Below are positions 10,387 to 22,216 of a DNA stretch of 64,000 nt, one piece after another. The stretch is from Spinacia oleracea. Taxonomy: Eukaryota > Streptophyta > Magnoliopsida > Caryophyllales > Amaranthaceae. The DNA lies in assembly GCF_020520425.1 (NCBI RefSeq), contig NC_079492.1:137954361-138018360 (forward strand), in the 5' to 3' direction. The translations under genes were made by a program, and so were the position numbers. The notes under the pieces were generated by a model that saw nothing but the letters and a program-made list of their open reading frames with translations, was not told the origin of the DNA and did not search any database. Positions within the stretch are counted from its first letter, which is position 1, and the number at the start of each line of letters is the position of its first letter.

Positions 10387-13176
10387 CCTTATTATTTTCA
10401 TAATCTAAATTGCATGAACATGGTTAAATATTACAAATTTGCAAGAATTAAAAGGGGTGATTAATTTTCGTAATTGTTAATTAATTGCAAATTGCGTTTA
10501 TTTAATTATACGTACGCAGTTTTTCGGCAGTTTCTTCGTTACTCATCCGAATTGAGTGATTTTTGTGTCAATTCCGCATGTAAAAGGCATTCTAAAATTT
10601 TGACAAAAATAGTAATTTTCTGCCGAACCCAGAATTCTCAAATTCGAAGCCTAACTATGACTTTTCGAAGGTTTTAGTTTTTCGAATGCAAAATTTCGTA
10701 AATTTAAGATGTTAAATTAAATATTTGCGATTCTTGTTGATAAATCTTGAATTTTTGATTGACCTACTGCATATGTTTAACAAGTTTGAATGCCTAGTCT
10801 TGTTAATTATGCAATCTAATTTGTAATTATGATTAATTTGTTGAAAATTAGAATAATTTAGAATTAATTTGATTTTCATAATTAATTGTAATTTAATTAG
10901 AAACCTATGATTAAAAACCACCATAAAAATTGTAAATTTATGATAAATTTTAAATTTTTATGACCTAGACTTGAATCCATAACAATCGGAAATCAATTGG
11001 ATAATAAATTTTCGATTTTTTCGCCCTAAAATTATGAAATTAATATTATTTATTAATTTGTCATTAATTTTAAATATAAATTTTAAATTTTTATGCGATT
11101 CGTTCATAAAACTTGCACGCACGAAGCAATGGACGCTTCGTGTTACCCTTAAGGGGTGTTGTATAATGCGGGCATGCGACGACGAGCAAGGGAGCTCGTC
11201 GCCCGTGCGGCACGAATGCAATGAGCAAGGGCGTAGTGCACGAGCACAAGGCAGCAGCCCTGCCTTGTGTCGTATGCCACGAGCAATGGACGAATGGGCA
11301 TGGGCGAAGGGCGAGCCAAGGCAGTCGTGTGTGGGCAGCAAGCGAGCTGCGCCACAACGCGCGCTGTCTCGCACAAGAGTGCGCAGCCTCACGCGCAGCA
11401 AGCGCAAGCTCGCGTGCCACGAGCGCTGCGCCCAGCATTGCTCGCGCGCACAACGACCGAGGACTCGCGCGCACAGCCAGCATTGCTCGCGCGCACAGCG
11501 AGCGATGTCGCCCGCCCAGCGAGCGATGTCGCGCGCCCAGCGAGCGATGTCGCGCGCGCACTGCGAGCGATAGCTCGCGTGCGATGAGCGCTGGCGCGCG
11601 CAGAGAGCACCAATGCGTGCGGAGGCTTGCGATGGGGATGCAGCAGCTATGCGACGAGCGCATGGGCTGCGCGCACATGGCCAGCAATGGCTGTGTGCGT
11701 GCGGCCCATGGGCGTGCAACGCGTAGGGTGTTTGCGTTACGATTAAAGATCGTTTTGAATGTTTAATTTGAAAATTTCAGTTCACGTAATTTTAATTAAT
11801 TTTAAAATTAATAATTTAAATTATTTTCTTGGATTTTAATTTTGAATATTGTAATTATAATAAATTTTATTTATTCTAATTATTTTACTAAAATTAAAAT
11901 CATGAATTAATTTAAATACGACTGAAATTAAATTAAACTTTTTGGATTCAATTATAAATTTATATGAGCTTTAAATTTTAATTAAATTTGTATGTTTCCG
12001 GTTGGACTAGAAATACATTTTTATGTTTAAAATTAGTAAAGCATATAAATTTATTGGTTTAAGTGGGAGCGTTTTTTAGTCATAAACTCTTGATTAGGTC
12101 TACAAATCCTTAAGGTTAAAACAACTTGATTAGAATTAATAAGGACTGAATAATTGGTAGATTATTGGTGCCCTTGATTAATTGCTGCAAATGTTTACGT
12201 GATGCATAATGTGTTTTACTAACCAGCTATGTGGGCCATTCATGATAATGAATGGGTGAATGGTATATATTGTATATGTACTGTTTTGCAGGTTATGAAG
12301 TGACTAGTATGGCCCAAATAGGATAGAAAATATGGTCTGCGTACCATTAATTTGAATGTAATTGGTCTAAAGTACCAAAGTTGTTTTTCAATTCAAATAT
12401 GGTCTGCGAACCATCAAATAGTTGTAATTAGTTATAGCTTATCCTATTTGAAGAAAATGGTGCCTCCCACGGAGATTTTCAAGACGGACTTTGAAGTCAA
12501 AGCTTCAAGATGAAGTCGGGCCATACTAGATCACATTTATCTTATGCATGCTTTAAGTTATTTATTGTTTTAAATATGTCTTAAAATGCATGAGATCAAA
12601 AGCTTGATTATGTTGCATGATTAAGGATTTTAGTTCACTTAAAATCTAACCAACATAGTAAGAGCCTTAAGTTCCAAACTTAAAAATTGAGTTAAAAGGT
12701 GCCATGCCAAAATATACACTTGCTTGGATATCCTTTACATCAATCTAGTAATAGTTTTCGCTCAGCGAGGTGTTACTTATTGGTCCTAAAGGGGAAAGGT
12801 ACACAAATAATTGTGATACATGTTAGTTTTGGTGAAACTCAACGATATAAGTAAGGAGTCCTTTTATGTCGTGGCAAATTCGATAGGTTTACCTAATAAG
12901 TTCTTAGACGTACCTATCAACCAAGAATAGTTTCTAGACTATTAGCAAAAGGCTTTTGCTTACCTAAGATGTTCTAGGATTAAGTCGACAAACTGTGCTT
13001 AGTTCTTCAATGATTTTAGGATCTTGGAATCATTTTATTCACACCTGCCGGAACACATAATTTGAATAAAATGCTTAATAAACATTGAATTATGCATGTA
13101 TGCTAGAATTTAAGTTTATTAAGAGAAACTGTGAATGGTTATTTATTTGTTTATTCTTTTCAATTGTAGTTTTAAT
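10387..13176 (+). other. 2.8-kb untranslated leader of the Copia element with a GC-rich island
   Basis: No credible protein lies between the primer site and gag. The flanks are strongly AT-rich, but 11105-11740 is a sharply bounded GC-rich island full of GCGCGC, GAGCGATG and CACGAGC words. It includes a 21-bp tandem repeat (AGCGAGCGATGTCGCGCGCCC type, three copies near 11505-11570). Overlapping open frames on both strands here are Ala/Arg-rich composition artefacts. The island probably forms strong RNA structure; its role is unknown. Confidence 0.7.
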
Positions 13177-16100
13177 ATGGCAAACAACAATCAAAACATC
13201 ATCATGGGTTCTGAGCTTATGGTCAAGCTGAACCTGACAAATTTTCTTGAATGGGAAGCTAAGCTAGTTGAAATAGTCAAACTCAATGGACTTGAGTATG
13301 TACTGTCACATCCCATGCCAAGCTACTATGCCAGAGACATGACCCCTGAGAGATTTTACGCCTGGGATGCGGATCTCAAAAAGGTTATGAGTCTCATGCT
13401 GAACAATATCCCTGATGATTGGGCTAAAAGGTTTGTAGCCTATGAACCTTTTACGCTCATCAAGAATCTGAGGGATATCTGTCGTGGAAGTACGGAGGAC
13501 AGGGACCTGAACGTCCATGAGTTGATTGAATCAATGTCTGGTCTAAAGGTTAGTTCTCCCAACAGGTGTTATAGGATGGAGGTCCAAGAAACACATGTTC
13601 AGCTCCTTCGCACTAAACAGAGGGTAGGCGTCCCACTGAGGTTCCATGTGGATCTTATGTGTTCATATTTTGATCGCCTAAGTCTACTAGGAACACCAAT
13701 AAGCGAAAGGATGGCAGTCTCTGTCTTGCTCAATTCACTACACAGTGGGTTTGGTCGCTTCAAGCAACTATACCTAAGTGAACCAAGAGAAGAAACAGTT
13801 GCAGAATTTATTCACCTTGTCAGAAAGGCTGAAATAGTACTGGACTGTGAAGCCAAAGATTTACTCAAGGCTAGAAAGAGACCATTCAAGAAAGGTGGAA
13901 AGTCCAAGGGCAATGCTAAATCAAAGCAGGACAAGTCCACATCAAGCTGTCTTTATTGTGATGGAATAGGCCATTACAAAAGAGAATGTCCAAAGCTAAA
14001 GGAAGATCAGAAGAACGGAACAGTCGTTCCATCTTCAGGTATTTTCGTTATAGACTGTATACTTGCTAATTCAACTTCTTGGGTATTAGATACAGGTTGT
14101 GGCTCACACTTATGTTCCAATCCACAGGGACTAAGAAGAAGTAGAAAGTTAAGCAAGGGTGAAGTCGACCTACGAGTGGGAAATGGAGCACGGATTGCTG
14201 CATTAGCCGTAGGAACTTACTATTTGTCGTTGCCCTCCGGGCTAGTTTTGGAACTGGAAGAATGTTTCCATGTTCCAAGTCTTACTAAAAACATCATTTC
14301 AGTTTCTTGCTTAGATGCTAAGGGATTTTCCTTTTTAATAAAAGACAATAGTTGTTCGTTTTATTTTAAAGAGATGTTTTATGGATCTGCTAGATTAGTC
14401 AATGGACTTTATTTATTAGATCACGACAAACAAGTATATAACATAAATACCAAAAAGGCCAAAAAGGATGATTCAGATCTCACCTATCTGTGGCATTGTC
14501 GATTAGGCCATATAAACTTGAAACGCTTAGAAAGTCTTCAAAAGGAAGGAATTCTAGAACCATTTGACTTAGAGGATTATGGTAAATGCGAATCATGTTT
14601 ACTTGGCAAAATGACAAAGCAACCTTTCTCTAAAGTTGGAGAAAGAGCAAATGAACTATTGGGTTTAATCCATACAGATGTATGTGGACCAATGAGTACA
14701 AATGCTAGAGGTGGTTTCAGCTACTTTATCACTTTCACTGATGACTTCAGTAGGTATGGTTATGTCTACCTAATGAAGCATAAGTCTGAATCTTTTGACA
14801 AATTCAAGGAATTTCAGAGTGAAGTAGAGAATCAATTAGGCAAGAAGATTAAGGCACTGCGGTCTGATAGAGGCGGTGAATATCTGAGCTATGAATTTGA
14901 TGACCATCTGAAAGAATGTGGAATTCTATCAGAATTGACTCCTCCTGGAACACCACAATGGAACGGTGTGTCAGAACGGAGGAACAGAACCTTGCTAGAC
15001 ATGGTCAGGTCAATGATGGGTCAGGCCGAACTTCCATTAGAATTTTGGGGACATGCACTAAATACAGCTGCACTCACTATAAATAGAGCTCCGTCTAAAG
15101 CTGTCGAAAAGACTCCATACGAATTATGGTTTGGAAAGCCTCCAAATGTGTCTTTTCTTAAGATTTGGGGATGTGAAGTATACGTCAAACGATTAATTTC
15201 AGACAAACTTCATCCAAAATCTGACAAATGTATCCTTGTGGGCTATCCAAAGGAAACAAAGGGGTATTACTTCTACAATACATCTGAGAACAAAGTGTTT
15301 GTTGCTCGAGATGGTGTCTTTTTGGAGAAGGATCACATTTCCAAAATGACAAGTGGGAGAAAAGTAGACCTCGAAGAAATTCGAGTCGAACAACAAACTC
15401 TAGAGAATGCTCAAGATGACATTCAGGATGAAACTCAGAGATCTTTAGAAGAATCTGGTGAGAATCATGGTCAATCTAGAAATGTTACCCCGCGTAGATC
15501 GCAAAGATATAGATCTCAACCGGAAAGGTACTTAGGTATTTTGACGAACGAGAGCTATGACGTTCTATTACTTGAAAGTGATGAACCTGCGACTTACAAG
15601 CAAGCTATGACGAGCCCTAGCTCCAAGCAGTGGCAAGAAGCCATGCAATCTGAATTAGACTCCATGTCTGAAAACCAAGTATGGGATTTGGTCGATTTGC
15701 CAGATGGCTACCAAGCCATTGGAAGCAAATGGGTTTTCAAACTGAAAAAGGACAAGGATGGGAAACTTGAAGTTTTCAAAGCTAGATTGGTCGCAAAAGG
15801 TTACAGGCAAGTCCACGGTGTGGATTACGTTGAAACCTTTTCACCAGTTGCAATGCTAAAGTCTATTCGAATAATGTTAGCAATCGCTGCATATTACGAT
15901 TACGAAATATGGCAGATGGATGTCAAAACTGCTTTCTTAAATGGCGTTTTAACAGAAACTGTGTTTATGACACAGCCTGAAGGTTTTGAGGATCCAAAGA
16001 ATGCTAAAAAGGTATGCAAGCTAAAGAAGTCAATCTACGGATTGAAGCAGGCATCCAGGAGCTGGAATATACGTTTTGATGAAGCAGTCAGTGACTTTGG

Positions 16101-17163
16101 TTTCATCAAGAACGCAGACGAATCTTGTGTATACAAGAAGGTCAGTGGGAGCAAAATTGCTTTCCTAGTATTATATGTCGACGACATATTGCTTATCGGA
16201 AATGACATTCCTATGTTGAACTCTGTCAAGATTTGGCTTGGGAAATGTTTTTCGATGAAGGATCTAGGAGAAGCACAGTACATATTGGGCATCAAGATTT
16301 ACAGAGATAGATCTAAAAAGATGACTGGACTTAGTCAAAGCACTTATATCAATAAGGTGCTTGATAGGTTCAAGATGGCGGACTCCAAGCGAGGCTACCT
16401 ACCCATGTCTCATGGAATGACTCTAAGCAAGACTCAGTGCCCAAAAACACTTGATGAGTGTAGACGAATGAATGGGATTCCATATGCATCATTGATTGGT
16501 TCAATAATGTATGCTATGATATGTACACGCCCGGATGTTGCGTACGCACTCAGTGCTACGAGCAGATACCAGTCAGACCCAGGAGAGGCGCATTGGACTG
16601 CTGCCAAGAATATTCTGAAGTACCTGAAAAGGCACAAAGATGACTTCCTGGTCTATGGTGGAGATGATGAATTAATTGTTAAAGGCTATACGGACGCAAG
16701 TTTCCAAACCGACAAAGATGATTTTAGATCACAGTCTGGGTTTGTCTTCTGCCTCAACGGAGGAGCAGTAAGCTGGAAAAGTGCTAAGCAAAGCACCATT
16801 GCGGATTCTACAACTGAAACGGAGTACATTGCTGCACATGAAGCAGCAAAGGAAGCTATATGGCTAAGGAAGTTCATAGGTGAACTTGGTGTAGTCCCCT
16901 CCATTAAAGGACCAATAGCCCTGTATTGTGATAATAACGGAGCTATTGCACAGGCAAAGGAGCCTAGACACCACCAGAGAGTCAAGCATGTACTTCGTAG
17001 ATTTCACCTTCTACGAGAGTTCGTTGAAAGAAAAGAAGTCGAGATAAACAAGATTGGAACTGATGACAACATATCAGATCCATTAACTAAACCTCTGCCG
17101 CAGGCGAAGCACAACTCGCACACTGCAGCTATGGGAATCAAGCATATTGGAGAATGGCTTTGA
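13177..17163 (+). CDS. Copia Gag-Pol polyprotein, intact
   Basis: A 1328-residue polyprotein for the retrotransposon's particle and replication enzymes. I chose ATG 13177 (MANNNQNIIMGSELM) over the in-frame ATG 13135, because the latter adds only a 14-residue hydrophobic lead. In order: gag; CCHC zinc knuckle (C258, C261, H266, C271); aspartic protease (DTG, D305); integrase zinc module (H440, H444, C471, C474) and catalytic D501, D564, E600 with the expected 35-residue gap; reverse transcriptase with YVDD at 1000-1003; RNase H from about residue 1170 (TDAS, D1173). There is no stop or frameshift. All motifs checked are intact, so the enzyme set looks functional. As is usual for Copia, gag and pol share one frame; how extra Gag is made is not visible. 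Confidence 0.95.
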   Translation: MANNNQNIIMGSELMVKLNLTNFLEWEAKLVEIVKLNGLEYVLSHPMPSYYARDMTPERFYAWDADLKKVMSLMLNNIPDDWAKRFVAYEPFTLIKNLRDICRGSTEDRDLNVHELIESMSGLKVSSPNRCYRMEVQETHVQLLRTKQRVGVPLRFHVDLMCSYFDRLSLLGTPISERMAVSVLLNSLHSGFGRFKQLYLSEPREETVAEFIHLVRKAEIVLDCEAKDLLKARKRPFKKGGKSKGNAKSKQDKSTSSCLYCDGIGHYKRECPKLKEDQKNGTVVPSSGIFVIDCILANSTSWVLDTGCGSHLCSNPQGLRRSRKLSKGEVDLRVGNGARIAALAVGTYYLSLPSGLVLELEECFHVPSLTKNIISVSCLDAKGFSFLIKDNSCSFYFKEMFYGSARLVNGLYLLDHDKQVYNINTKKAKKDDSDLTYLWHCRLGHINLKRLESLQKEGILEPFDLEDYGKCESCLLGKMTKQPFSKVGERANELLGLIHTDVCGPMSTNARGGFSYFITFTDDFSRYGYVYLMKHKSESFDKFKEFQSEVENQLGKKIKALRSDRGGEYLSYEFDDHLKECGILSELTPPGTPQWNGVSERRNRTLLDMVRSMMGQAELPLEFWGHALNTAALTINRAPSKAVEKTPYELWFGKPPNVSFLKIWGCEVYVKRLISDKLHPKSDKCILVGYPKETKGYYFYNTSENKVFVARDGVFLEKDHISKMTSGRKVDLEEIRVEQQTLENAQDDIQDETQRSLEESGENHGQSRNVTPRRSQRYRSQPERYLGILTNESYDVLLLESDEPATYKQAMTSPSSKQWQEAMQSELDSMSENQVWDLVDLPDGYQAIGSKWVFKLKKDKDGKLEVFKARLVAKGYRQVHGVDYVETFSPVAMLKSIRIMLAIAAYYDYEIWQMDVKTAFLNGVLTETVFMTQPEGFEDPKNAKKVCKLKKSIYGLKQASRSWNIRFDEAVSDFGFIKNADESCVYKKVSGSKIAFLVLYVDDILLIGNDIPMLNSVKIWLGKCFSMKDLGEAQYILGIKIYRDRSKKMTGLSQSTYINKVLDRFKMADSKRGYLPMSHGMTLSKTQCPKTLDECRRMNGIPYASLIGSIMYAMICTRPDVAYALSATSRYQSDPGEAHWTAAKNILKYLKRHKDDFLVYGGDDELIVKGYTDASFQTDKDDFRSQSGFVFCLNGGAVSWKSAKQSTIADSTTETEYIAAHEAAKEAIWLRKFIGELGVVPSIKGPIALYCDNNGAIAQAKEPRHHQRVKHVLRRFHLLREFVERKEVEINKIGTDDNISDPLTKPLPQAKHNSHTAAMGIKHIGEWL

Positions 17164-18028
17164 TGTCCCTGTTTAATGTTTTAAAGTTTTAGAGTTTAAA
17201 TCTTTGTAAAACATTATTGGTTAATCATTCACAACAAATGAAAAGAATTCATTTTTCCATTTAATTTGTGGTTTATTAAATGATGAGTCCCTTCAATTTG
17301 ACGATATATTCAAGATAGACTGTCAGGACCAGTCCTGTGACTAAGAAATGTCTATCAAGTGAACTTGAATGTCAAAGGTTGAAAATGGTCCCTAGTCGGA
17401 GTTTTCTATAAAAATTGGACGCATAGAAAACGTTAGACGATTAGAATGCAAGATGACTAGTAGTTCTGTTTCTTGAACTATGTGGACATGGCAATGTCAT
17501 AATCATTTGCATAGATACTTACTTTGGGAAGACTAGTATCGGACAAGACCTATGAAACTTTACTGTAAGAGATGAAAGTCTGTCATAAGTAAATTTCATT
17601 AAATTATTAGACACTAAATCCTCAATACCTGAGTGATTTGAGATTACTTGTTTGAGAACTGGTTGCTTTGACGTTGACCAACCGTCGCACCGTAAAAGGA
17701 GGCTATAAAGGCAACGCTCAGGTAATCACCTATCAAACGAAGTCTAATCTCAAGATCGCAAGATTGGGATTGTCCTCCCATAAATCGGGATGAGATGCTT
17801 AAAAGTTGTACAAGGCCACTCGGAGAGCTAGAAACTGTAAAATGCATGGCCGTGCTCGGATGAATCATAGGCTATGATTATCTGTTTATTTGATCAGTTG
17901 AACTCTGAAACCGAGGAACACCTCTGGACGTAATAAGGATGACAACTCTTACCTTATGTTCAAGAGCAAGCATCGAGCGACAAAGGAATTAGGAAATGCA
18001 CACTTGTCCCTAAGGACAAGTGGGAGAC
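17164..18028 (+). other. 3' untranslated part of the Copia element and polypurine tract
   Basis: 865 bp without coding sequence. It ends in AAGGACAAGTGGGAGAC directly before the 3' LTR, which serves as the plus-strand priming polypurine tract. Confidence 0.75.
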
Positions 18029-19441
18029 TGAAGGAAATAATGCCCTTGGTCCAAGTATGCATTCTATGTTAAGTCTAATAAATGCGGTTCAGTATTAATT
18101 AACAAGTTAATAATTCAGTGAGATCAAGTGAGCTGAATGCCTAGCTAGAGGCCGCTTCAGTTCAAGTGGAATTAATGATATTAATCCACAGCTTACTCTT
18201 GACTGAACCCGTAGGGTCACACAAATAGTACGTAAACGGATCAAGTATTTAATGGCATTAAATACTCCATCTATGAATATTCGGAACCGACGGATCTTGG
18301 TTTCAGTGGGAGCTAAGATCGTCACAGGCAAGAAATGAATACTCCGGAAACGATGATATTGCCGGAAACGGAAATATGGATCGTATCGGAAATATAAATA
18401 TTATCCAAGTCGTAGATGTTGCCGGAAACGGAAACATGGTACGTATCGGAAAATATTATCGGAAATGGAAATATTGCCAGAATCGGAAATATTGCCGGAA
18501 ACGGAAATATTGTCAGAATCGGAAATATTACCGGAATCGGAAAATAATTCCGGAAACGGAAATATTAAATATTTGTTCGAAACGGAAATTAATTCCGGAA
18601 TCGGAAATATTAAATATTGTTCGTATCGGAAATGAATTCCGGAATCGGAAAATTTAATCGGAAGCGCATCGTACGAATAAGCATCGGACGAGGCCTGCCG
18701 GACGAGGCCCAGCACGAAGCCAGGCCATCGCCCAGCAAGCCAAGCGCGCCGCACAAACAGGCACGCCAGGCCCAGCGCAAGGCCAGGCCCAGCAGGCTGC
18801 GCAGCGCGCACAGCGCGCACAGCACGCGCAGCGCGCAGCGCGCGCGGGCGCTGCGTGGGCTGCTGCTCGCGCGCACGCATGGGGGCCCATCGTGGCTGCC
18901 GTGCGTGTGTGTGCAAGTGTTTGTGTTCGTGCACGTTTCCTAAAACATGCAGAGTTCGGTTAATGATTAAATTCCTAATTCTATTTGATAAATTAATTAA
19001 ATTAGAGTTCTTGTAGGATTCTAGGTTTAATTAATTTGTATCTGAATAGGATTTCGATTCCCTTTCCATACCCCTATAAATATGAGGCTAGGGCTCACAA
19101 TTTATAACAAGTTTCAAAGTATTCAAAAAGTGAGTTTTTGAGAGAAAATTAAAACACACATCTTGCTCATAAAAGTGCCGAAATTTTCTAGTACCTTAAG
19201 GGCGATTCTAGTTGGTCAATGTTAAGGCGGATCCGGACGTGCTGTGGACTATCTACGGAGGGACGACACTTGGAGTCCTAAAGACTTGTTCTTGTTCGGT
19301 TCGGGCGCAGCTAGGGAGGGCACGCAACAAAGAGTATGCATCTAAATTATGCTATATGATTATGTGTAAATAATATGTTGTCCTGGGTTAATGGTTGTTT
19401 CCGCATGATCTATGTAATGTCATATGTATCATAACCTAACA
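18029..19441 (+). repeat. 3' LTR of the Copia element
   Basis: 1413 bp, nearly identical to the 5' LTR. Differences seen: C/T near position 34 of the LTR, A/G in GTTGCC(A/G)GAAAC, T/C and C/G in the GC-rich block, C/G in CAAT(C/G)TTAAG, and one extra G in AAGG(G)CGATT. Confidence 0.95.
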
Positions 19442-19712
19442 CATTTAAGGTAGCGGGTAACGTTTGACAAATTTATAGTAAAGTTTAAAATAATATTTAT
19501 GATTTTATTTCACGTTACAATATCAACTGCTACTTTTACCGAACACTCATGTTAGTTACTCGCTACTTTGACGGCTAACCGTTACCCGCTACTATTCACC
19601 GCTACCCGCTACACTCCAACTGCTACCCGCTACCGCTACTTTTACCGAACATGACCTTATGCTTTATTCTATTTCTGGATACTAAACTTTACTATATTAC
19701 TCTTCTTACCCC

Positions 19713-22216
19713 CACTACTACAAAAACTGGAATATATAACGCTAGATATATAACAGTTAAATATGTTAAGCGCTTTATATGATTATATATAACGGTTGTT
19801 TTTCACAACCGTTATGTGGGTGATACAATACAAAGCGTCTATCTTAGATAAGCGTTGTTTGTACTGAGTTATTTACCATAACAAAAAAAAGTTTTTTAAA
19901 TTAATAAATATAACAAGAATATGAAGCGGTGAACCTGCCAACCGTTAAGTAAGCATTCCCTAATTTTTCTACAATAGTTGAAATTGAATCCCACCCGAAA
20001 AAAGTCACCACTTTCTTTACGGAAGAATCATCCTCCTCCAAAAACCCTTATCCCCAAATGCTGAACTTTCTCTCTCCTCCAAATCAAACCTCAAGAACTC
20101 ATCAATGGCGGCTGGAGGAAAGTTTAGAATGCAAAATTTACGAATCAAGGTACCCAGAGATAGACATGGTTGTGATGGTTTAATCATCTCACGAAATTAA
20201 ATCTGATTTAATAATGTTTCGAAGTTCGATCGGTTTTGCCAATTCTCAAAATTAATTTAGATTTTTTTTTGTTGACATCGTTTTTCTAGTTTTTAATAGT
20301 AGGTTAATAGTTTGTGTCTACTGTTAGTTTGCTACCGCTGTCTAATTTGTCTTGATTGCAGGTATCCACAGGGAAGGAATATTTCTTCCACCATATATTA
20401 ATTCTTCACGATGCAATCACTTCCGAGTCCTCCATTTCCGCCCTAGATTCTTCTTCTGATTTTGATCCTACGGTTTCTGCGACCCTCAAACCTCCTCTTA
20501 TCCTGCGTCGTTCCTCATCGGATTCCGGCCCCTGCGAGATAACAAGTCAGTTTATTTATTTTATTTTTAACTCCGATATGTTGATTAATTATGATATTTT
20601 ATTGATTATACAATTCTTCTCCGAAATTATTTTGGTAATTTTGATTGTATAATATGCGACTAGCTGTTAAGTATTGTGGTTCAATGTTAATACATAAGCT
20701 GTTGATGATTGTGCCTTTCGATGAGTTATTTTTTTTTAAAATTAATACTTTGTAACTGTAATATATCTTGTTTTACCAGTAGTTTTTTCAATAACTTCGA
20801 TTGTTGTAATGCTTGGTTGTATTTCTTGGATTGTCTATTGATTACAATCATCGCATTGGGATGACGATCAGTTTCAAAATCACACTTTTCTTGATTAAAC
20901 ATAGGATCCCCCATTGATGTTAATCTTAGGAGCTCCAATATGAATTTGATCAATTGAGCAACATCAACTTCAAAGAGCCATTAACATCGTCTTTAGTATT
21001 GGAATACTTTTTCCCCGACGAAGTGGGTGGGATGCTATGAACTTATGAGTAGGAATCCATTTTTGGGGAAAAGAGGATATATGTCTCAAAAAGACAAAAA
21101 AAAACTCAATATATGAGTTGATGAATAACGACCACAACTCTTGCTGAGTATGAAGGGTAATGCGACCAGAGAAGGAATCACATTTATTTTTAGAGTCTGT
21201 CTTCTCTTTCACCTCATCAATCACAAATTAGCAAAATTATTAATTTAATTCAAATGTTGAAACAAATATACTTCAAATAAAGCTCCTAATGATGCGGTGT
21301 ATTGACAGTGATCCTTGTCTATAGTTTATAGCTAATACTCTTCCTCTCGCACTTAAATGTGGGTTTGGATGTGCGAGTGCAGTGCAAGACTACCACTTTT
21401 TTCCTTCAGAGAATTTCGTATTACGAAGGCTATGGAAAGTAATTCCATTTTTAATTTAATCATATCTATCCTTTAATTTTTCACTTGTATTTTATTTTTC
21501 TGGTTATTACTTGTTTTGCTATTATATATTGTATTGAAACTTGTCCTCATTTCTTTGTCTTTCATCTCATTGTAGGCTTGTGAAAGACAACGAGGAAAAC
21601 GGCAAGACACATAGCGTATTAACTTTATATTTTCATTTGGAGTTCTTTATGATTTTGCAACTACATGTTATTGTAAATCAATTATTTCAAGGGAACAATA
21701 GATCGTTCAAATTTTTTAATTCATTACTGTATAGATCAATATTCCATTAATAAAAAAAAATATGTTATGTGGATATATGAAATTGAATATTTTGAATTGC
21801 GTTATTTCAGGGATCGTGGGCTTCGGGTATTTTAAAAGATTTTGAATACTTGATTATAAGCGTAAAGTTTTAATATTAAAAAATAGGAAATAGAGAACGG
21901 TTGACTATGACAGGCGCTCTGTATGCTAATTGAAATGGGATATCATATAAAGCGCCTATCTACAACAACTGTTACATATTTTAATGTTTATTTAACGGTT
22001 AACTATGATAACCGCTCTATATTCCTTCTTCATTTATTGATTTTAGGAAGGGTATATAGAGCGCCCTTCTCAAATCACCGTCATGTATGATCAGACATAT
22101 AAAGCGCCTCTTCCAACAGCTTTATAAACTTTATAAAGCGTTGAGCAGAAGAGCGCCTCTAAGGCGCTTTATAAAGTCTATTTTAACAGCTCTATATTCC
22201 CATTTTTGTAGTAGTG
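19713..22216. mobile_element. non-autonomous CACTA element
   Basis: Begins CACTACTACAAAAACTGG and ends with the inverse TTTTTGTAGTAGTG. Subterminal regions at both ends repeat GCGCTTTATA/TATAAAGCGC and AACGGTT/AACCGTT words, as CACTA (En/Spm) elements do. About 1.5 kb of unrelated interior holds possible captured exons but no transposase. The 3-bp target duplication expected of the family is not evident (CCC left, CAT right). Confidence 0.8.
20105..21583 (+). CDS. possible small gene carried inside the CACTA element
   Basis: Three segments can be joined in frame: 20105-20149 (starts MAAGGKFRMQNLRIK, donor AAG|GTACCC), 20362-20545 (after a TTGATTGCAG acceptor, donor AA|GTCAGT) and 21576-21583 (acceptor TTGTAG, then a stop). 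They give a 78-residue Ser-rich product with no recognised domain. The phases fit and the site consensus is good. However, the short last exon and unfamiliar protein make this weak. It may be a host fragment captured by the transposon or merely chance splice-like sites. Confidence 0.25.

Larger units (their letters stand above)
8960..19441 (+). mobile_element. full-length young Copia LTR retrotransposon
   Basis: A complete 10,482-bp element: 5' LTR 8960-10371, primer binding site 10373-10386, long leader, single Gag-Pol frame 13177-17163, purine-rich tract ending 18028, and 3' LTR 18029-19441. LTRs begin TG and end CA. The element is flanked by a perfect 5-bp target duplication CATTT (8955-8959 and 19442-19446). 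Comparing the LTRs by eye gives five substitutions and one 1-bp indel over about 1412 bp. Domain order GAG-PR-IN-RT-RH defines Copia. The lineage is uncertain; the long LTR and gag style recall Angela/Tork-type elements. It may still be capable of transposition. Confidence 0.95.
8805..19657. mobile_element. hAT-like MITE interrupted by the Copia element
   Basis: The left part (8805-8959) starts AGGGCGTTTTCGGCGGTA. The right part (19447-19657) ends TACCGAACATGACCT, an imperfect inverted match. Both parts are full of GGTAGCGG/CCGCTACC subterminal words. With the Copia removed the element is about 366 bp. No clean 8-bp target duplication was found, so the superfamily is tentative. Confidence 0.5.

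Noticed and set aside
10958..11766. Overlapping 180-250 aa frames on both strands in the Copia leader
   Set aside because: Open only because the GC-rich island lacks stop codons. Products are low-complexity and mutually overlapping.
13135..13176. Upstream in-frame ATG for Gag-Pol
   Set aside because: It would add a 14-residue hydrophobic lead not expected on Gag. MANNNQ at 13177 is a better start, although the first ATG cannot be excluded.
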